NCBI GenBank assembly: GCA_028284155.1
Contig: JANQSF010000117.1
Coordinates: forward strand, 1-64,000
DNA length: 64,000 nucleotides
Origin: Phycisphaeraceae bacterium
GTDB taxonomy: Bacteria > Planctomycetota > Phycisphaerae > Phycisphaerales > Phycisphaeraceae
Direction: 5' to 3'
Shown: piece after piece, positions 39,149 through 46,751 of the stretch
How positions within the stretch are numbered: position 1 is the stretch's first letter
How the letters are laid out: every line of letters begins with the position of its first letter
Position numbers and translations under genes: made by a program
Notes under the pieces: model-generated
Seen by the model: only the letters and a program-made list of their open reading frames with translations
Databases searched by the model: none
Told to the model about the DNA's origin: nothing

Positions 39149-39287
39149 CCTGTGAATAAGCGAAGCGTTTCACGGACTAGGCACAGCTTGACCTAGAAGC
39201 GGGGCAGACATTCCTGTCTGCTGATTTGTCGATCGGCAGAGAGGAGTGTCTGCCCCACTGCTGTGAAACGCTCCGCTTATTCACAGG
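39149..39287. repeat. Nested palindromic repeat
   Basis: Outer arms 39149-39173 (beginning CCTGTGAATAAGCG, ending GTTTCAC) and 39263-39287 are inverted over 25 bases with one mismatch. Inside, GGGGCAGACA (39201-39210) pairs with TGTCTGCCCC (39247-39256), and a smaller hairpin CAGACA/TGTCTG (39205-39220) lies at the left inner arm. The element fills most of the gap between two convergent genes. Confidence 0.8.
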
Positions 39288-39341
39288 CTCCCGTTGCTTA
39301 GCTCATTCAGAGGCACCCGATCGCACGCAATTTCGAATCGT

Positions 39342-40343
39342 TCACACCGCCGCCGTCGCGCGGGCGGCCTGTTCGCCGGCGGCGCGTTCGCGCATGATGT
39401 CGAGCATGCCGCGGACCTCTTCGGCCATGCGCGACTGAGGGAACGCGCGGACCAGTTCCTCGCCGATGTTCACCGCCCGCGTCCATTCCTTGTCGTGCAC
39501 AGCCAGCTTGAACTGCACGCCCAGGTTGTCGCGGGCCTTGGTGACGACGCCGCGTGCGACCTCGCGCAGCGGCTCGCCCTCAGCCTCGGTCAGATACTTG
39601 TCCAGTTCCTTCAGCAACGCCATGGCCCGATCGACCTCGTCGCGGTTGGCCGCATTGAGGAACTCACGCTCCAGGTTCTGCACATAGCGGTGTCGCGCCT
39701 CGGTGACGCGTTGTGTCAGGTCTTTGAGCGCCGGCTCGCCGGGGTACATGCGCTGCGTCCGGCCCGCGTGCGCCAACGCCGCGTCCCACTCCTTGACGTG
39801 GATGAGTTTTTCGAGGTGCTCGATCGACTCCTGCACCTTGTGCTTGACGTCGGCTGCGCGGGCGTCCTCGATCTCGCTGCGGTATTTCTCAGCCTCGTGC
39901 CGGTAGCCGTACACCTGCGCCATCTGGTTGACCATGACCAGCGCGGCCTCGAAGTCGCCCTTGTCGATGTCGTGCCGAATCGCGTCGCGCAGCGCTTCGC
40001 GGTCTTTCTCGCGGTAGGCGATCCGCTTGGCCGCGTCGCTGACCAAAACGCGGTCGTTCAACTGGCGCAGCAGCGTCACCACATCGTCGCCGCCCTCGCC
40101 GGCGCTCGCGCCGCCGCGGCCACGCGACGCCAACTGGCTGGCCACCGGGTACAACGCGGCCGGCACAATGACCGCCAGCGCCCCCGCACCGAGCAACACG
40201 GCGTCGCCCCCCGGCTCGAGGTACCGCATGATGCCCATGACCAGCAGCGCCAGGCCGCCGACCATCAGCATCCCGTAAAGCATGAGGAGCATCCCGTCGC
40301 CTTTCGGCGCACCCTGCTTGTTGCTTTCGCCCTGTTCACTCAT
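39342..40343 (-). CDS. Membrane protein with TPR-like helical domain
   Basis: 333 aa. Two transmembrane helices (~18-39 and ~47-66) are followed by a glycine-rich linker (SRGRGGASAGEGGDD) and a long cytoplasmic helical-repeat domain. Repeats read like TPRs: LRDAIRHDIDKGDFEAALVM, HLEKLIHVKEWDAALAHAGR, DEVDRAMALLKELDKYLTEA and LAVHDKEWTRAVNIGEELVR. Such domains scaffold protein complexes; no partner is indicated by the neighbours. The C-terminus is alanine-rich. I recognise the layout as common in planctomycetes but know no name for it. Confidence 0.72.
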   Translation of the reverse strand: MSEQGESNKQGAPKGDGMLLMLYGMLMVGGLALLVMGIMRYLEPGGDAVLLGAGALAVIVPAALYPVASQLASRGRGGASAGEGGDDVVTLLRQLNDRVLVSDAAKRIAYREKDREALRDAIRHDIDKGDFEAALVMVNQMAQVYGYRHEAEKYRSEIEDARAADVKHKVQESIEHLEKLIHVKEWDAALAHAGRTQRMYPGEPALKDLTQRVTEARHRYVQNLEREFLNAANRDEVDRAMALLKELDKYLTEAEGEPLREVARGVVTKARDNLGVQFKLAVHDKEWTRAVNIGEELVRAFPQSRMAEEVRGMLDIMRERAAGEQAARATAAV

Positions 40344-40482
40344 TGTTCAGCCCTGCTTCGGAAAGGGGGAACCAGTACCTCTTAATCATAGCCTCGTAAG
40401 ATGTCGATCTCCCGGGCGACGCGAGGCCAGAAAATAGTTCTGCACCGCCCGGTAACCGAACCGAATCGCAGGAGTTTCAACC

Positions 40483-40860
40483 ATGTCCAGGATCAACCGT
40501 GTCGTGCTGGTCGGCCACTGCGGGGCCGACTCGTGGTCGTTGACCCGCGCGGTGCGCGACGCGCTGGGCGACATGGACGTCGCCACCGCCAACAACACGT
40601 CGGAACTCGACGCACTGGCTGGCCCCGACGCCCTGCTGCTGGTCAACCGCGTGCTGGACGGCCGATTCGACGTGGCCGACGGGATCGACCTGATCGGGCA
40701 GGTCACGTCGTGCGACGACGCCGGGCCGGCCATGTTGATCTCCAACTACGACGACGCGCAGGCGGAAGCCGAGTCGGCCGGTGCGGTGAGGGGATTTGGG
40801 AAGTCGGATGTCTCGTCGCCGGCGACGGGGGAGTTGCTGCGTGCGGCGTGTGACAACTGA
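40483..40860 (+). CDS. Small receiver-like cytoplasmic protein
   Basis: 125 aa with a good AGGAG 8 bases before the ATG. It begins with a hydrophobic strand (INRVVLVGHCGADSWSLTRA) and continues with alternating helices and strands (DALLLVNRVLDG, GPAMLISNYDDAQAEAESAG). The fold pattern recalls the response-regulator receiver domain or a small flavodoxin-like fold, but the phospho-acceptor Asp pattern is not clear. It ends GFGKSDVSSPATGELLRAA, reminiscent of the receiver-domain Lys and alpha5 region. Function unknown. Confidence 0.6.
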   Translation: MSRINRVVLVGHCGADSWSLTRAVRDALGDMDVATANNTSELDALAGPDALLLVNRVLDGRFDVADGIDLIGQVTSCDDAGPAMLISNYDDAQAEAESAGAVRGFGKSDVSSPATGELLRAACDN

Positions 40861-41000
40861 CCTGCGTTGAGGAATTAGCCTGCCAGCAACCCACTACACT
40901 TTTTCAACCCTTGTTTCGCACCGCGTCCCGCACGCCCAGCCGCTCCACCCTTTACACAAGTGTTACAGAGTGACAAACCGTTTTCGCATACCCTATCGAT

Positions 41001-41669
41001 ATGAAAGCATGCACTCTTGTCGTCGCCCTCCTGCTCGGTCTCAGCTTCGTTGTCTTGGCGGCGGACACATCGCCGAAGCTCGACAGGACGAACCTGCACC
41101 AGATGGAAGACCTGGTCAAACAAGGGGCGGATGTCAACGCGCCGATTGGGCACGTCAGGATGCTCCGAGAGGGCGAAAGGCCGGCCGACGTGCCTGGCAG
41201 TTACTTCCCGCTCGACGCGGCCGTCGAGAGTAAACAGCACGTCTTGGTGAAGCGCCTGCTCGCGCTGGGCGCAAAACCGCGCGGGAACGAATTGGCCGAC
41301 GCGGTCTTTCAGGGTTGTTCGGTCGACATGGCTAAAACGCTGTTGGCTGCGGGCATCGACCCCAACAGCCCCAAGCATCGGGTTTACGGGCCGGCCCTGG
41401 TCGCCGCCGCAAGCCGTGGAAACGAACAGGTCGTTGCCCTGCTGCTCGAACAACCGAACATCAAGGTCGACATCCGCGACGTCGATGGACAGACCGCGCT
41501 GATGCTCGCCGCGAAGCACGGCTCGACTCGCATCGTCGACATGTTGCTCGAAGCGGGTGCGAACCCCATCGCCAAGAACCGCCACGGTCAGACAGCCGCG
41601 TCCATCGCGCAGCGCGAGATCGACACGCGGCGCAAGATCATCTCGAGTATGGAAGCTGTGGCGAGATAG
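41001..41669 (+). CDS. Exported ankyrin-repeat protein
   Basis: 222 aa with a signal peptide (CTLVVALLLGLSFVVLAAD). Ankyrin repeats follow: LVKQGADVNAPIG, HVLVKRLLALGAKPRG, SVDMAKTLLAAGIDPNSPKH, NEQVVALLLEQPNIKVDIRD, and a canonical repeat GQTALMLAAKHGSTRIVDML with LEAGANPIAKN. Ankyrin stacks mediate protein contacts; here they act outside the cytoplasm. The gene is convergent with hemB, with only 6 bases between the stop codons. Confidence 0.82.
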   Translation: MKACTLVVALLLGLSFVVLAADTSPKLDRTNLHQMEDLVKQGADVNAPIGHVRMLREGERPADVPGSYFPLDAAVESKQHVLVKRLLALGAKPRGNELADAVFQGCSVDMAKTLLAAGIDPNSPKHRVYGPALVAAASRGNEQVVALLLEQPNIKVDIRDVDGQTALMLAAKHGSTRIVDMLLEAGANPIAKNRHGQTAASIAQREIDTRRKIISSMEAVAR

Positions 41670-41675
41670 GCCGCC

Positions 41676-42668
41676 CTACTTCAACCACCGCGCCGCCTGA
41701 CGTGCGAAGTACGTCAGGACGATGTCGGCCCCCGCGCGGCGGATGGCGAGCAGGCTTTCCAGGACGACGTCGCGTTCATCGAGCCAACCGTTGGCCGACG
41801 CGGCTTTGAGCATCGCGTACTCGCCGCTGACCTGGTACGCCGCGACGGGCAACGAAGTCGCCTCGCGCACACGGCGGATCACGTCGAGGTACGGGCCGGC
41901 CGGCTTGACCATGACCATGTCCGCACCTTCCGCCTCGTCGTGCGCGACCTCGCGAGCCGCTTCGCGCGCGTTCGCTGGGTCCATCTGGTAGGTCAGTTTG
42001 TCGCGCGGTATCGGCTTGCTTGACCCATCCGAACGCGGCGCGGAGTCGAGCGCGTCGCGGAACGGGCCGTAGAAAGCGGACGCGTACTTGGCGGTGTAGG
42101 CGAGGATCGACACATCCGTATGACCCGCGTCGTCGAGTGCGTCGCGGATCGCGCCGACCCGTCCGTCCATCATGTCGCTGGGCGCGATGATGTCCGCCCC
42201 CGCGTCGGCCTGCGCCACCGCCTGCCTGCAAAGTACCGCCACGGTCTCGTCGTTCAGGATGCGCCCGTCGTCGCTGACAATCCCGTCGTGCCCGTCACTC
42301 GAATACGGGTCGAGCGCGACATCGGTCGTGACGATCAACTCGGGGAACCTCGACTTCAGGTCGCGGATCGTGCGCGGGATCAGACCATCGGGATTAAACG
42401 ACTCGTCGCCGGTCGGTGACTTCAATGCGTCGTCCACGCGTGGGAAGAGCACGACGGCGTTGATGCCGTCTTCGCGTGCGCCTTCGACCTCGCGCAACAG
42501 CCCACTTGGGCTGAGCCGGTGGCAACCGGGCATCGAGTCGATCGGCTGATCGTCGTCGCCCTCATGGATGAACAACGGGTAGATGAAGTGCGCAGGCGAC
42601 AGGTGCGTCTCGCGATGGAACGCGCGGATCGCGGTGTGTTTTCGGTTTCGGCGTGGTCTGCTTCGCAT
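41676..42668 (-). CDS. hemB: Delta-aminolevulinic acid dehydratase (porphobilinogen synthase)
   Basis: About 330 aa. It condenses two 5-aminolevulinate molecules to porphobilinogen in haem synthesis. The Schiff-base lysines are in ILAYTAKYASAFYGPF and MVMVKPAGPYLD. The metal site reads DVALDPYSSDGHDGI, with Asp in place of the zinc-binding cysteines, so this is the cysteine-free, magnesium-type enzyme. Other signatures are HFIYPLFIHEGDDDQPIDSM, APSDMMDGR and PVAAYQVSGEYAML. The ATG at 42668 is preferred; a TTG six bases upstream is possible. No other haem genes are adjacent. A compound palindromic repeat lies just upstream. Confidence 0.93.
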   Translation of the reverse strand: MRSRPRRNRKHTAIRAFHRETHLSPAHFIYPLFIHEGDDDQPIDSMPGCHRLSPSGLLREVEGAREDGINAVVLFPRVDDALKSPTGDESFNPDGLIPRTIRDLKSRFPELIVTTDVALDPYSSDGHDGIVSDDGRILNDETVAVLCRQAVAQADAGADIIAPSDMMDGRVGAIRDALDDAGHTDVSILAYTAKYASAFYGPFRDALDSAPRSDGSSKPIPRDKLTYQMDPANAREAAREVAHDEAEGADMVMVKPAGPYLDVIRRVREATSLPVAAYQVSGEYAMLKAASANGWLDERDVVLESLLAIRRAGADIVLTYFARQAARWLK

Positions 42669-42699
42669 CGTCAATCAACTCTCGAAGTCCCACATCGTA

Positions 42700-42900
42700 C
42701 TCGTAATCGTAATCGACCAGGCCGCGGCGTTCGTTGACTGCAAGCGTATCAAACGGCGTGATCATAGTCTTGATTGGGATTGAACCGCAGAGAGCGCAGA
42801 GGTCGCAGAGGAATTCAATTGCCTCAAACTCTGCGTCCTCTGCGCACTCTGCGGTGAAACAGTTTGGCGTGGCTTGGTCGATTACGATTACGATTACGAG
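42700..42900. repeat. Compound nested inverted repeat
   Basis: The outer arms 42700-42723 (CTCGTAATCGTAATCG then ACCAGGCC) and 42871-42900 are inverted copies that differ in one base and in the number of TAATCG hexamers (two versus three). Nested inside, ACCGCAGAGAGCGCAGAGG (42784-42802) and CCTCTGCGCACTCTGCGGT (42837-42855) form a second inverted repeat with one mismatch. The element fills the region between hemB and the M32 peptidase gene. Confidence 0.85.
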
Positions 42901-42920
42901 GACGATGACGATTGTGAGCG

Positions 42921-44465
42921 TCAATCAACGCCATAGATCGGTAAGAGTTTCGACTCAAGATAATCCATCAACGGTTCAGCGCTCAGCGGATGACCGGTGA
43001 CGTGTTCGCACAATTCGCCTGCCCGATACCGCATGCCGTGAGCGTGCACGTTTTCGTTGAGCCAGGACTTGAGCGGGCTGAACTCGCCGCGTGCGAACTG
43101 TTGGTCAAGATCGGCCAAATCGGCCCGCGCCTTGTCGAACAGTTGGGCCGCGTACAGGTTGCCGAGCGTGTAGGTCGGGAAGTAGCCGATCGCCCCCATC
43201 GACCAGTGGATGTCCTGCAGGCAGCCGTGCGCGTCGTCCGGTACGTCGACGCCGAGGTATTGCTTGTAACGCTCATTCCAGAACGCGGGCAGGTCGCCGG
43301 TGGACAGGTCGCCGCGCATCAGGGCGCGTTCGACCTCGAAGCGAACGAGGATGTGCAGGTTGTACGTCGCCTCGTCCGCCTCGACTCGGATCAGGCTCGG
43401 CCGAACGATGTTGATTCCGCCGTACACGTCGTCGATCGACAGGTCGTTCAATGCGTCCCCGAAGTAGTCTTTCAACAACGGCTGACACCACTGCCAGAAT
43501 GCGCGCGATCGCCCGACCTGGTTCTCCCACATGCGGCTTTGGCTTTCGTGGATGCCCAGCGACACGTCGTCGCCCATCGGCTCGCCGATGTGGTCGGCAG
43601 GCAGGCCCTGGCCGTAGATACCGTGGCCGGACTCGTGCATGGTCGAGCCGAGCGCGTCGCCGAGCATGTTCTTGTGAAAACGGGTTGTCATCCGCACGTC
43701 GTTGCAGTGCGTGCCGCCGCAGAACGGGTGCGTCGAACGGTCGAGTCGGCCGCGCTCGAAGTCGAAACCGATCTGCTCGGCCACGAAGCGGACGAAGCGC
43801 TCCTGCGCGTCAATCGGCAACTCGCGTTCGTTGAACGCGTTGCTCGGCGGCGTCGCGCTGCCCATGAGTTTGCCGACCAATTCGACGAGGCGAGGTCGAA
43901 GGCCGTTGAATAACGCCTCGACCTCAGCGGCCGTGCTGCCCGGCTCGTATGTATCCGCCAGCGCGTCCCACGGCTCGGCCGTGTCGCTGGTCGACAAGCA
44001 CTCGGCCTTGCGGCGTGACATCCCGACGACCTCACGCAGGCTCGGCTCGAAACGCGCAAAGTCGCTGGCCTTGCGCGCCTCTGCCCACTCGACTTTCGCC
44101 AGGCTGGTCGTGCGCGCGAACGCTTCGACGAGGTCGGTCGGCAGCTTGGTCGCCAGGTCGTACGCGCGGCGAACTTCGCGGACGTTGACAGCCTGCGGCG
44201 AAAGCGGGTCGGCCAACAGGTCGTTGTCAGCCTCGCAGTCGGCCAACCAATCGCCGACGCGCGCGTCGGTCTTGCGTTCGTGGATGAGCTTGGCCAACTG
44301 CGCGAGTTGCTTGCTGCGGAACGCGACGCCGCCGGCCGGCATCATCGTCTCCTGGTCCCAACCGAGCAGGCCGGCCGTGCCGGCAAGCAGATTCGTCTCG
44401 CGGATGTGCGCGATCAACGCGTCGTACGCGGCGGAAGTGGCGGGTTCGGCGGTCGCGGTCGTCAT
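42921..44465 (-). CDS. M32 family carboxypeptidase (Taq-type)
   Basis: 514 aa, the normal length for carboxypeptidase Taq. The zinc-binding HExxH motif is in GSTMHESGHGIYGQGL, followed by the conserved DDVSLGIHESQSRMWEN with the third ligand Glu. Other family signatures are LGWDQETMMPAGG at the N-terminus, THPFCGGTHCNDVRMTTRF before the active site, VEADEATYNLHILVRFEVE and IHWSMGAIGYFPTYTLGNLY. These cytoplasmic metallopeptidases remove C-terminal residues from peptides with broad specificity. The ATG at 44465 is used; a GTG three codons upstream is possible. It is divergent from the Nudix gene. Confidence 0.93.
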   Translation of the reverse strand: MTTATAEPATSAAYDALIAHIRETNLLAGTAGLLGWDQETMMPAGGVAFRSKQLAQLAKLIHERKTDARVGDWLADCEADNDLLADPLSPQAVNVREVRRAYDLATKLPTDLVEAFARTTSLAKVEWAEARKASDFARFEPSLREVVGMSRRKAECLSTSDTAEPWDALADTYEPGSTAAEVEALFNGLRPRLVELVGKLMGSATPPSNAFNERELPIDAQERFVRFVAEQIGFDFERGRLDRSTHPFCGGTHCNDVRMTTRFHKNMLGDALGSTMHESGHGIYGQGLPADHIGEPMGDDVSLGIHESQSRMWENQVGRSRAFWQWCQPLLKDYFGDALNDLSIDDVYGGINIVRPSLIRVEADEATYNLHILVRFEVERALMRGDLSTGDLPAFWNERYKQYLGVDVPDDAHGCLQDIHWSMGAIGYFPTYTLGNLYAAQLFDKARADLADLDQQFARGEFSPLKSWLNENVHAHGMRYRAGELCEHVTGHPLSAEPLMDYLESKLLPIYGVD

Positions 44466-44530
44466 CAAAAACACTCACGTTCAATCGAGATGATGGGGCG
44501 TATCATACGCGTTTTCCAAGGTCGAACACG

Positions 44531-44992
44531 ATGTCAGCCGAACGCCCCATCCCCCCGCCGTTGTCCGACCGCCCGACGCAGGCCGACGGCCGCGTGCACG
44601 GCGTGATCGTCGGCTGCCGGCGCGACGACGGGCGGTGGTTGCTCATCCGACGCAGCGAGCACGTCATCGCACCGGGCAAGGTCTGTTTTCCGGGCGGCGC
44701 GGTCGACGTGGACGAAGACTACGCCAACGCCGCGCGACGCGAATTCCGCGAAGAGGTCGGCGTGGACGTCACACTGGTCGAGCAGGTCTGGACGATGGTC
44801 AGCGACATCAAACCGCTCACACTGTTCGGCTGGCTCGGCACGCTCGAAAGCTTCGACCTCCAACCCGACCCGGCCGAGGTCGCCGAGGTGCTCTGGCTGA
44901 CGCAGCGCGAAGCGGCGGATCACGTGGACGCCCTGCCGCGGACGGGCGAATTCGTCCAAGCGCTGACTAGAGCCGACCGCGCCGCGCGCTAG
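44531..44992 (+). CDS. Nudix hydrolase
   Basis: 153 aa. The Nudix box is intact: it begins GGAVDVDE, continues through DYANAA and ends REFREEVGV, matching G-x5-E-x7-RE-U-x-EE-x-G-U. It hydrolyses a nucleoside diphosphate linked to another group; the substrate is not predictable. The N-terminal strand (VHGVIVGCRRDDGRWLLIRR) and the substrate-side LTLFGWLGTLESFDLQPD are typical. The region around PDPAEVAEVLWLTQREA resembles CoA-pyrophosphatase-like members, but their UPF0035 motif is not seen. A minus-strand terminator lies 13 bases downstream, belonging to the next gene. Confidence 0.88.
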   Translation: MSAERPIPPPLSDRPTQADGRVHGVIVGCRRDDGRWLLIRRSEHVIAPGKVCFPGGAVDVDEDYANAARREFREEVGVDVTLVEQVWTMVSDIKPLTLFGWLGTLESFDLQPDPAEVAEVLWLTQREAADHVDALPRTGEFVQALTRADRAAR

Positions 44993-45004
44993 CTCGGTGC
45001 ATCC

Positions 45005-45045
45005 ATCAAAAAAGAAGCGACGCCCGCAACCTGGCGGACGTCGCT
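45005..45045 (-). terminator. Terminator of the LamG PEP-CTERM gene
   Basis: The hairpin arms AGCGACG / CGTCGCT (45016-45045) with a partly paired interior are followed on the minus strand by TTCTTTTTTGATGG. This serves the minus-strand PEP-CTERM gene ending at 45070 and may also stop the Nudix transcript. Confidence 0.7.
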
Positions 45046-45069
45046 GTGTTGGTGTTTGTGTTGATCGAC

Positions 45070-46413
45070 TCAGGCCGCCCGTCGCCGCCGGCGTAGCAAC
45101 GCCAGGCCCGCGACGCCAAGCAGGCCGACAGTCGCCGGCTCCGGAATGTTCACCAGGTTGCCTACAAACCGCACCTCCGCCAGACCGACCCGGTCGCCGC
45201 CGGCACCGAACCCGACCCAGTTGGTGTCGAAGGTAAACCGTACGGCGTCGGCCCGCACGGTCTGACCCAGTGACAGGATGTGCGACACGGACGTCTGCTG
45301 CGGCACCTCAAGAATGATCGGGTTGCCGAACACGCCGTCGATACCGGTCGTCGAAAACTCCGCGGTAATCTGACGCGCGGCGTTGCCCGGGATGCTGTAG
45401 TTCCACGCCACCACTTCGGTCAGGTCGAACTTATCACCCAGGTCGAAAGTCATCACCGGGACAGGCCCGCCCCCGCTGTAGTAGTTGGGGAAGAAGGCGT
45501 CGGTCGTCCACATGGTCGTGCCGCTGTTGGCGTGCAGGACCTCGGTCACGTTGTCAACCGTCGGGACGGCGCTGAGCCCGTTGCTATCGCCGTCGATCAG
45601 GTTGTCGACCACAAAGGTCGAAAACTCCGAACCGGCGTCGAGCCTGACAGACGTGGGCGTGACGATCTCGGGCGTCGCGCCGGACAGGAAGTTGTTCACG
45701 CCAACCGCCTTGATCCGCTGAATCGCGCCGGCGCTCAACGTCGTGTCGAAGATCGCCACATCGTCAATCTGGCCGGCCCAGTAGAATTGGTTTCCGCCGT
45801 CAGCACCTGAACCGATGTGCAGGTCTTCCATCTGCAGACCGTTGGGCGCATAGGCCTGCGTGTCATCCGACGCGGCAAGCGCCCCGTCGATATACAAAGA
45901 CTTTGTGTTTGTTGCCGAGTCGTACGAGATGGCCACGTGCGTCCAGTTGTTGTTAGCGACCGCCGGCCCGCTCAGGATCGGCCAAGAGGCGACACCGCTG
46001 CCCGTCCAGAACTGCCAGTCTCCGGCCGGATTGTTGTAGACGATGTAGCCAAACCGGTTGGCCGCGCCGTTCGCTTCGTCGCGGCTCGTGATCGGCGATC
46101 GGTGCGTGCCGCCCACCGCGGTCGGCCGAGCCCACAGCGTGACCGTGAAGTCGGTCGGGTTGATGGCCGGGCTGTGCGGCACGTCGATGTGACCGTTGTT
46201 CGGGAAATCAGCCGACAGGCCCGTCCCGATACCGCCGCCGACTTGGCCGAAGTTGACCGACCCGCCGACGACCGCGCCGTTGTGGTTGCCGGTCGTGTCC
46301 GACGCGTCCACCCCCAGGTCGTAGTGCGCGACCAGCGCAGCCTGCGACTGCCCGATCCCGATCAACATGCTCATGCACGCGACAACCAATGCGATCAACT
46401 GGATGCGTTTCAT
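45070..46413 (-). CDS. LamG-domain PEP-CTERM secreted protein
   Basis: 447 aa from ATG 46413, which has GGAGAGA a few bases upstream. The signal peptide is RIQLIALVVACMSMLIGIGQ with cleavage likely after SQA. The N-terminal half is a LamG domain: LVAHYDLGVDASDTTGNHNG, FTVTLWARPTAV, WTHVAISYDSATNTKSLYID and GQIDDVAIFDTTLSAGAIQR. The second half is a discoidin-like or beta-sandwich region (VDNLIDGDSNGLS, VMTFDLGDKFDLTEVVAWNY). The C-terminus is IPEPATVGLLGVAGLALL followed by RRRRRAA, a PEP-CTERM signal. It is expected to be sorted to the cell surface. Confidence 0.87.
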   Translation of the reverse strand: MKRIQLIALVVACMSMLIGIGQSQAALVAHYDLGVDASDTTGNHNGAVVGGSVNFGQVGGGIGTGLSADFPNNGHIDVPHSPAINPTDFTVTLWARPTAVGGTHRSPITSRDEANGAANRFGYIVYNNPAGDWQFWTGSGVASWPILSGPAVANNNWTHVAISYDSATNTKSLYIDGALAASDDTQAYAPNGLQMEDLHIGSGADGGNQFYWAGQIDDVAIFDTTLSAGAIQRIKAVGVNNFLSGATPEIVTPTSVRLDAGSEFSTFVVDNLIDGDSNGLSAVPTVDNVTEVLHANSGTTMWTTDAFFPNYYSGGGPVPVMTFDLGDKFDLTEVVAWNYSIPGNAARQITAEFSTTGIDGVFGNPIILEVPQQTSVSHILSLGQTVRADAVRFTFDTNWVGFGAGGDRVGLAEVRFVGNLVNIPEPATVGLLGVAGLALLRRRRRAA

Positions 46414-46751
46414 CGGTCTCTCCAATGGGTGTTGGCCTCTCGAATCAATCTGCACATTCTCCGACCTGACCGAGCGGATCGAACGACCGCCTTCGGCTAC
46501 ATACTAACAGCATGAGATGCACGAGTCTCGATTCGATCTCGATGTTTCGCCAACAACAAACCGTGCACCGAAATGAACGACCAGGCCGGCAGGAAACGGC
46601 CATTCCCAGATTGCCTGATTTGACATCCGGCCGGATTCAGGCCGACCCACGTCACCGAGATTGCCCCGCGAGGGCGGGTCAGAGATGACGAAAGCGATTC
46701 GCAGACGTTTCGGCCCCCGCCCAGCCGCTCGCGGCTTAGCGCGCCTCCATC
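46414..46751. other. Intergenic stretch with repeat copy
   Basis: This 338-base region lies upstream of the LamG PEP-CTERM gene and downstream of the glycoside hydrolase gene. It holds CCGCTCGCGGCTTAGCGC at 46725-46742, the reverse complement (one mismatch) of the repeat at 61121. No gene or promoter boxes could be supported. Confidence 0.5.

Noticed and set aside
42562-42924. 120-codon minus-strand frame over the hemB start and the compound repeat
   Set aside because: It is made largely of translated repeat (TIVIVLVIVIVID) and of the hemB 5' end in another frame.
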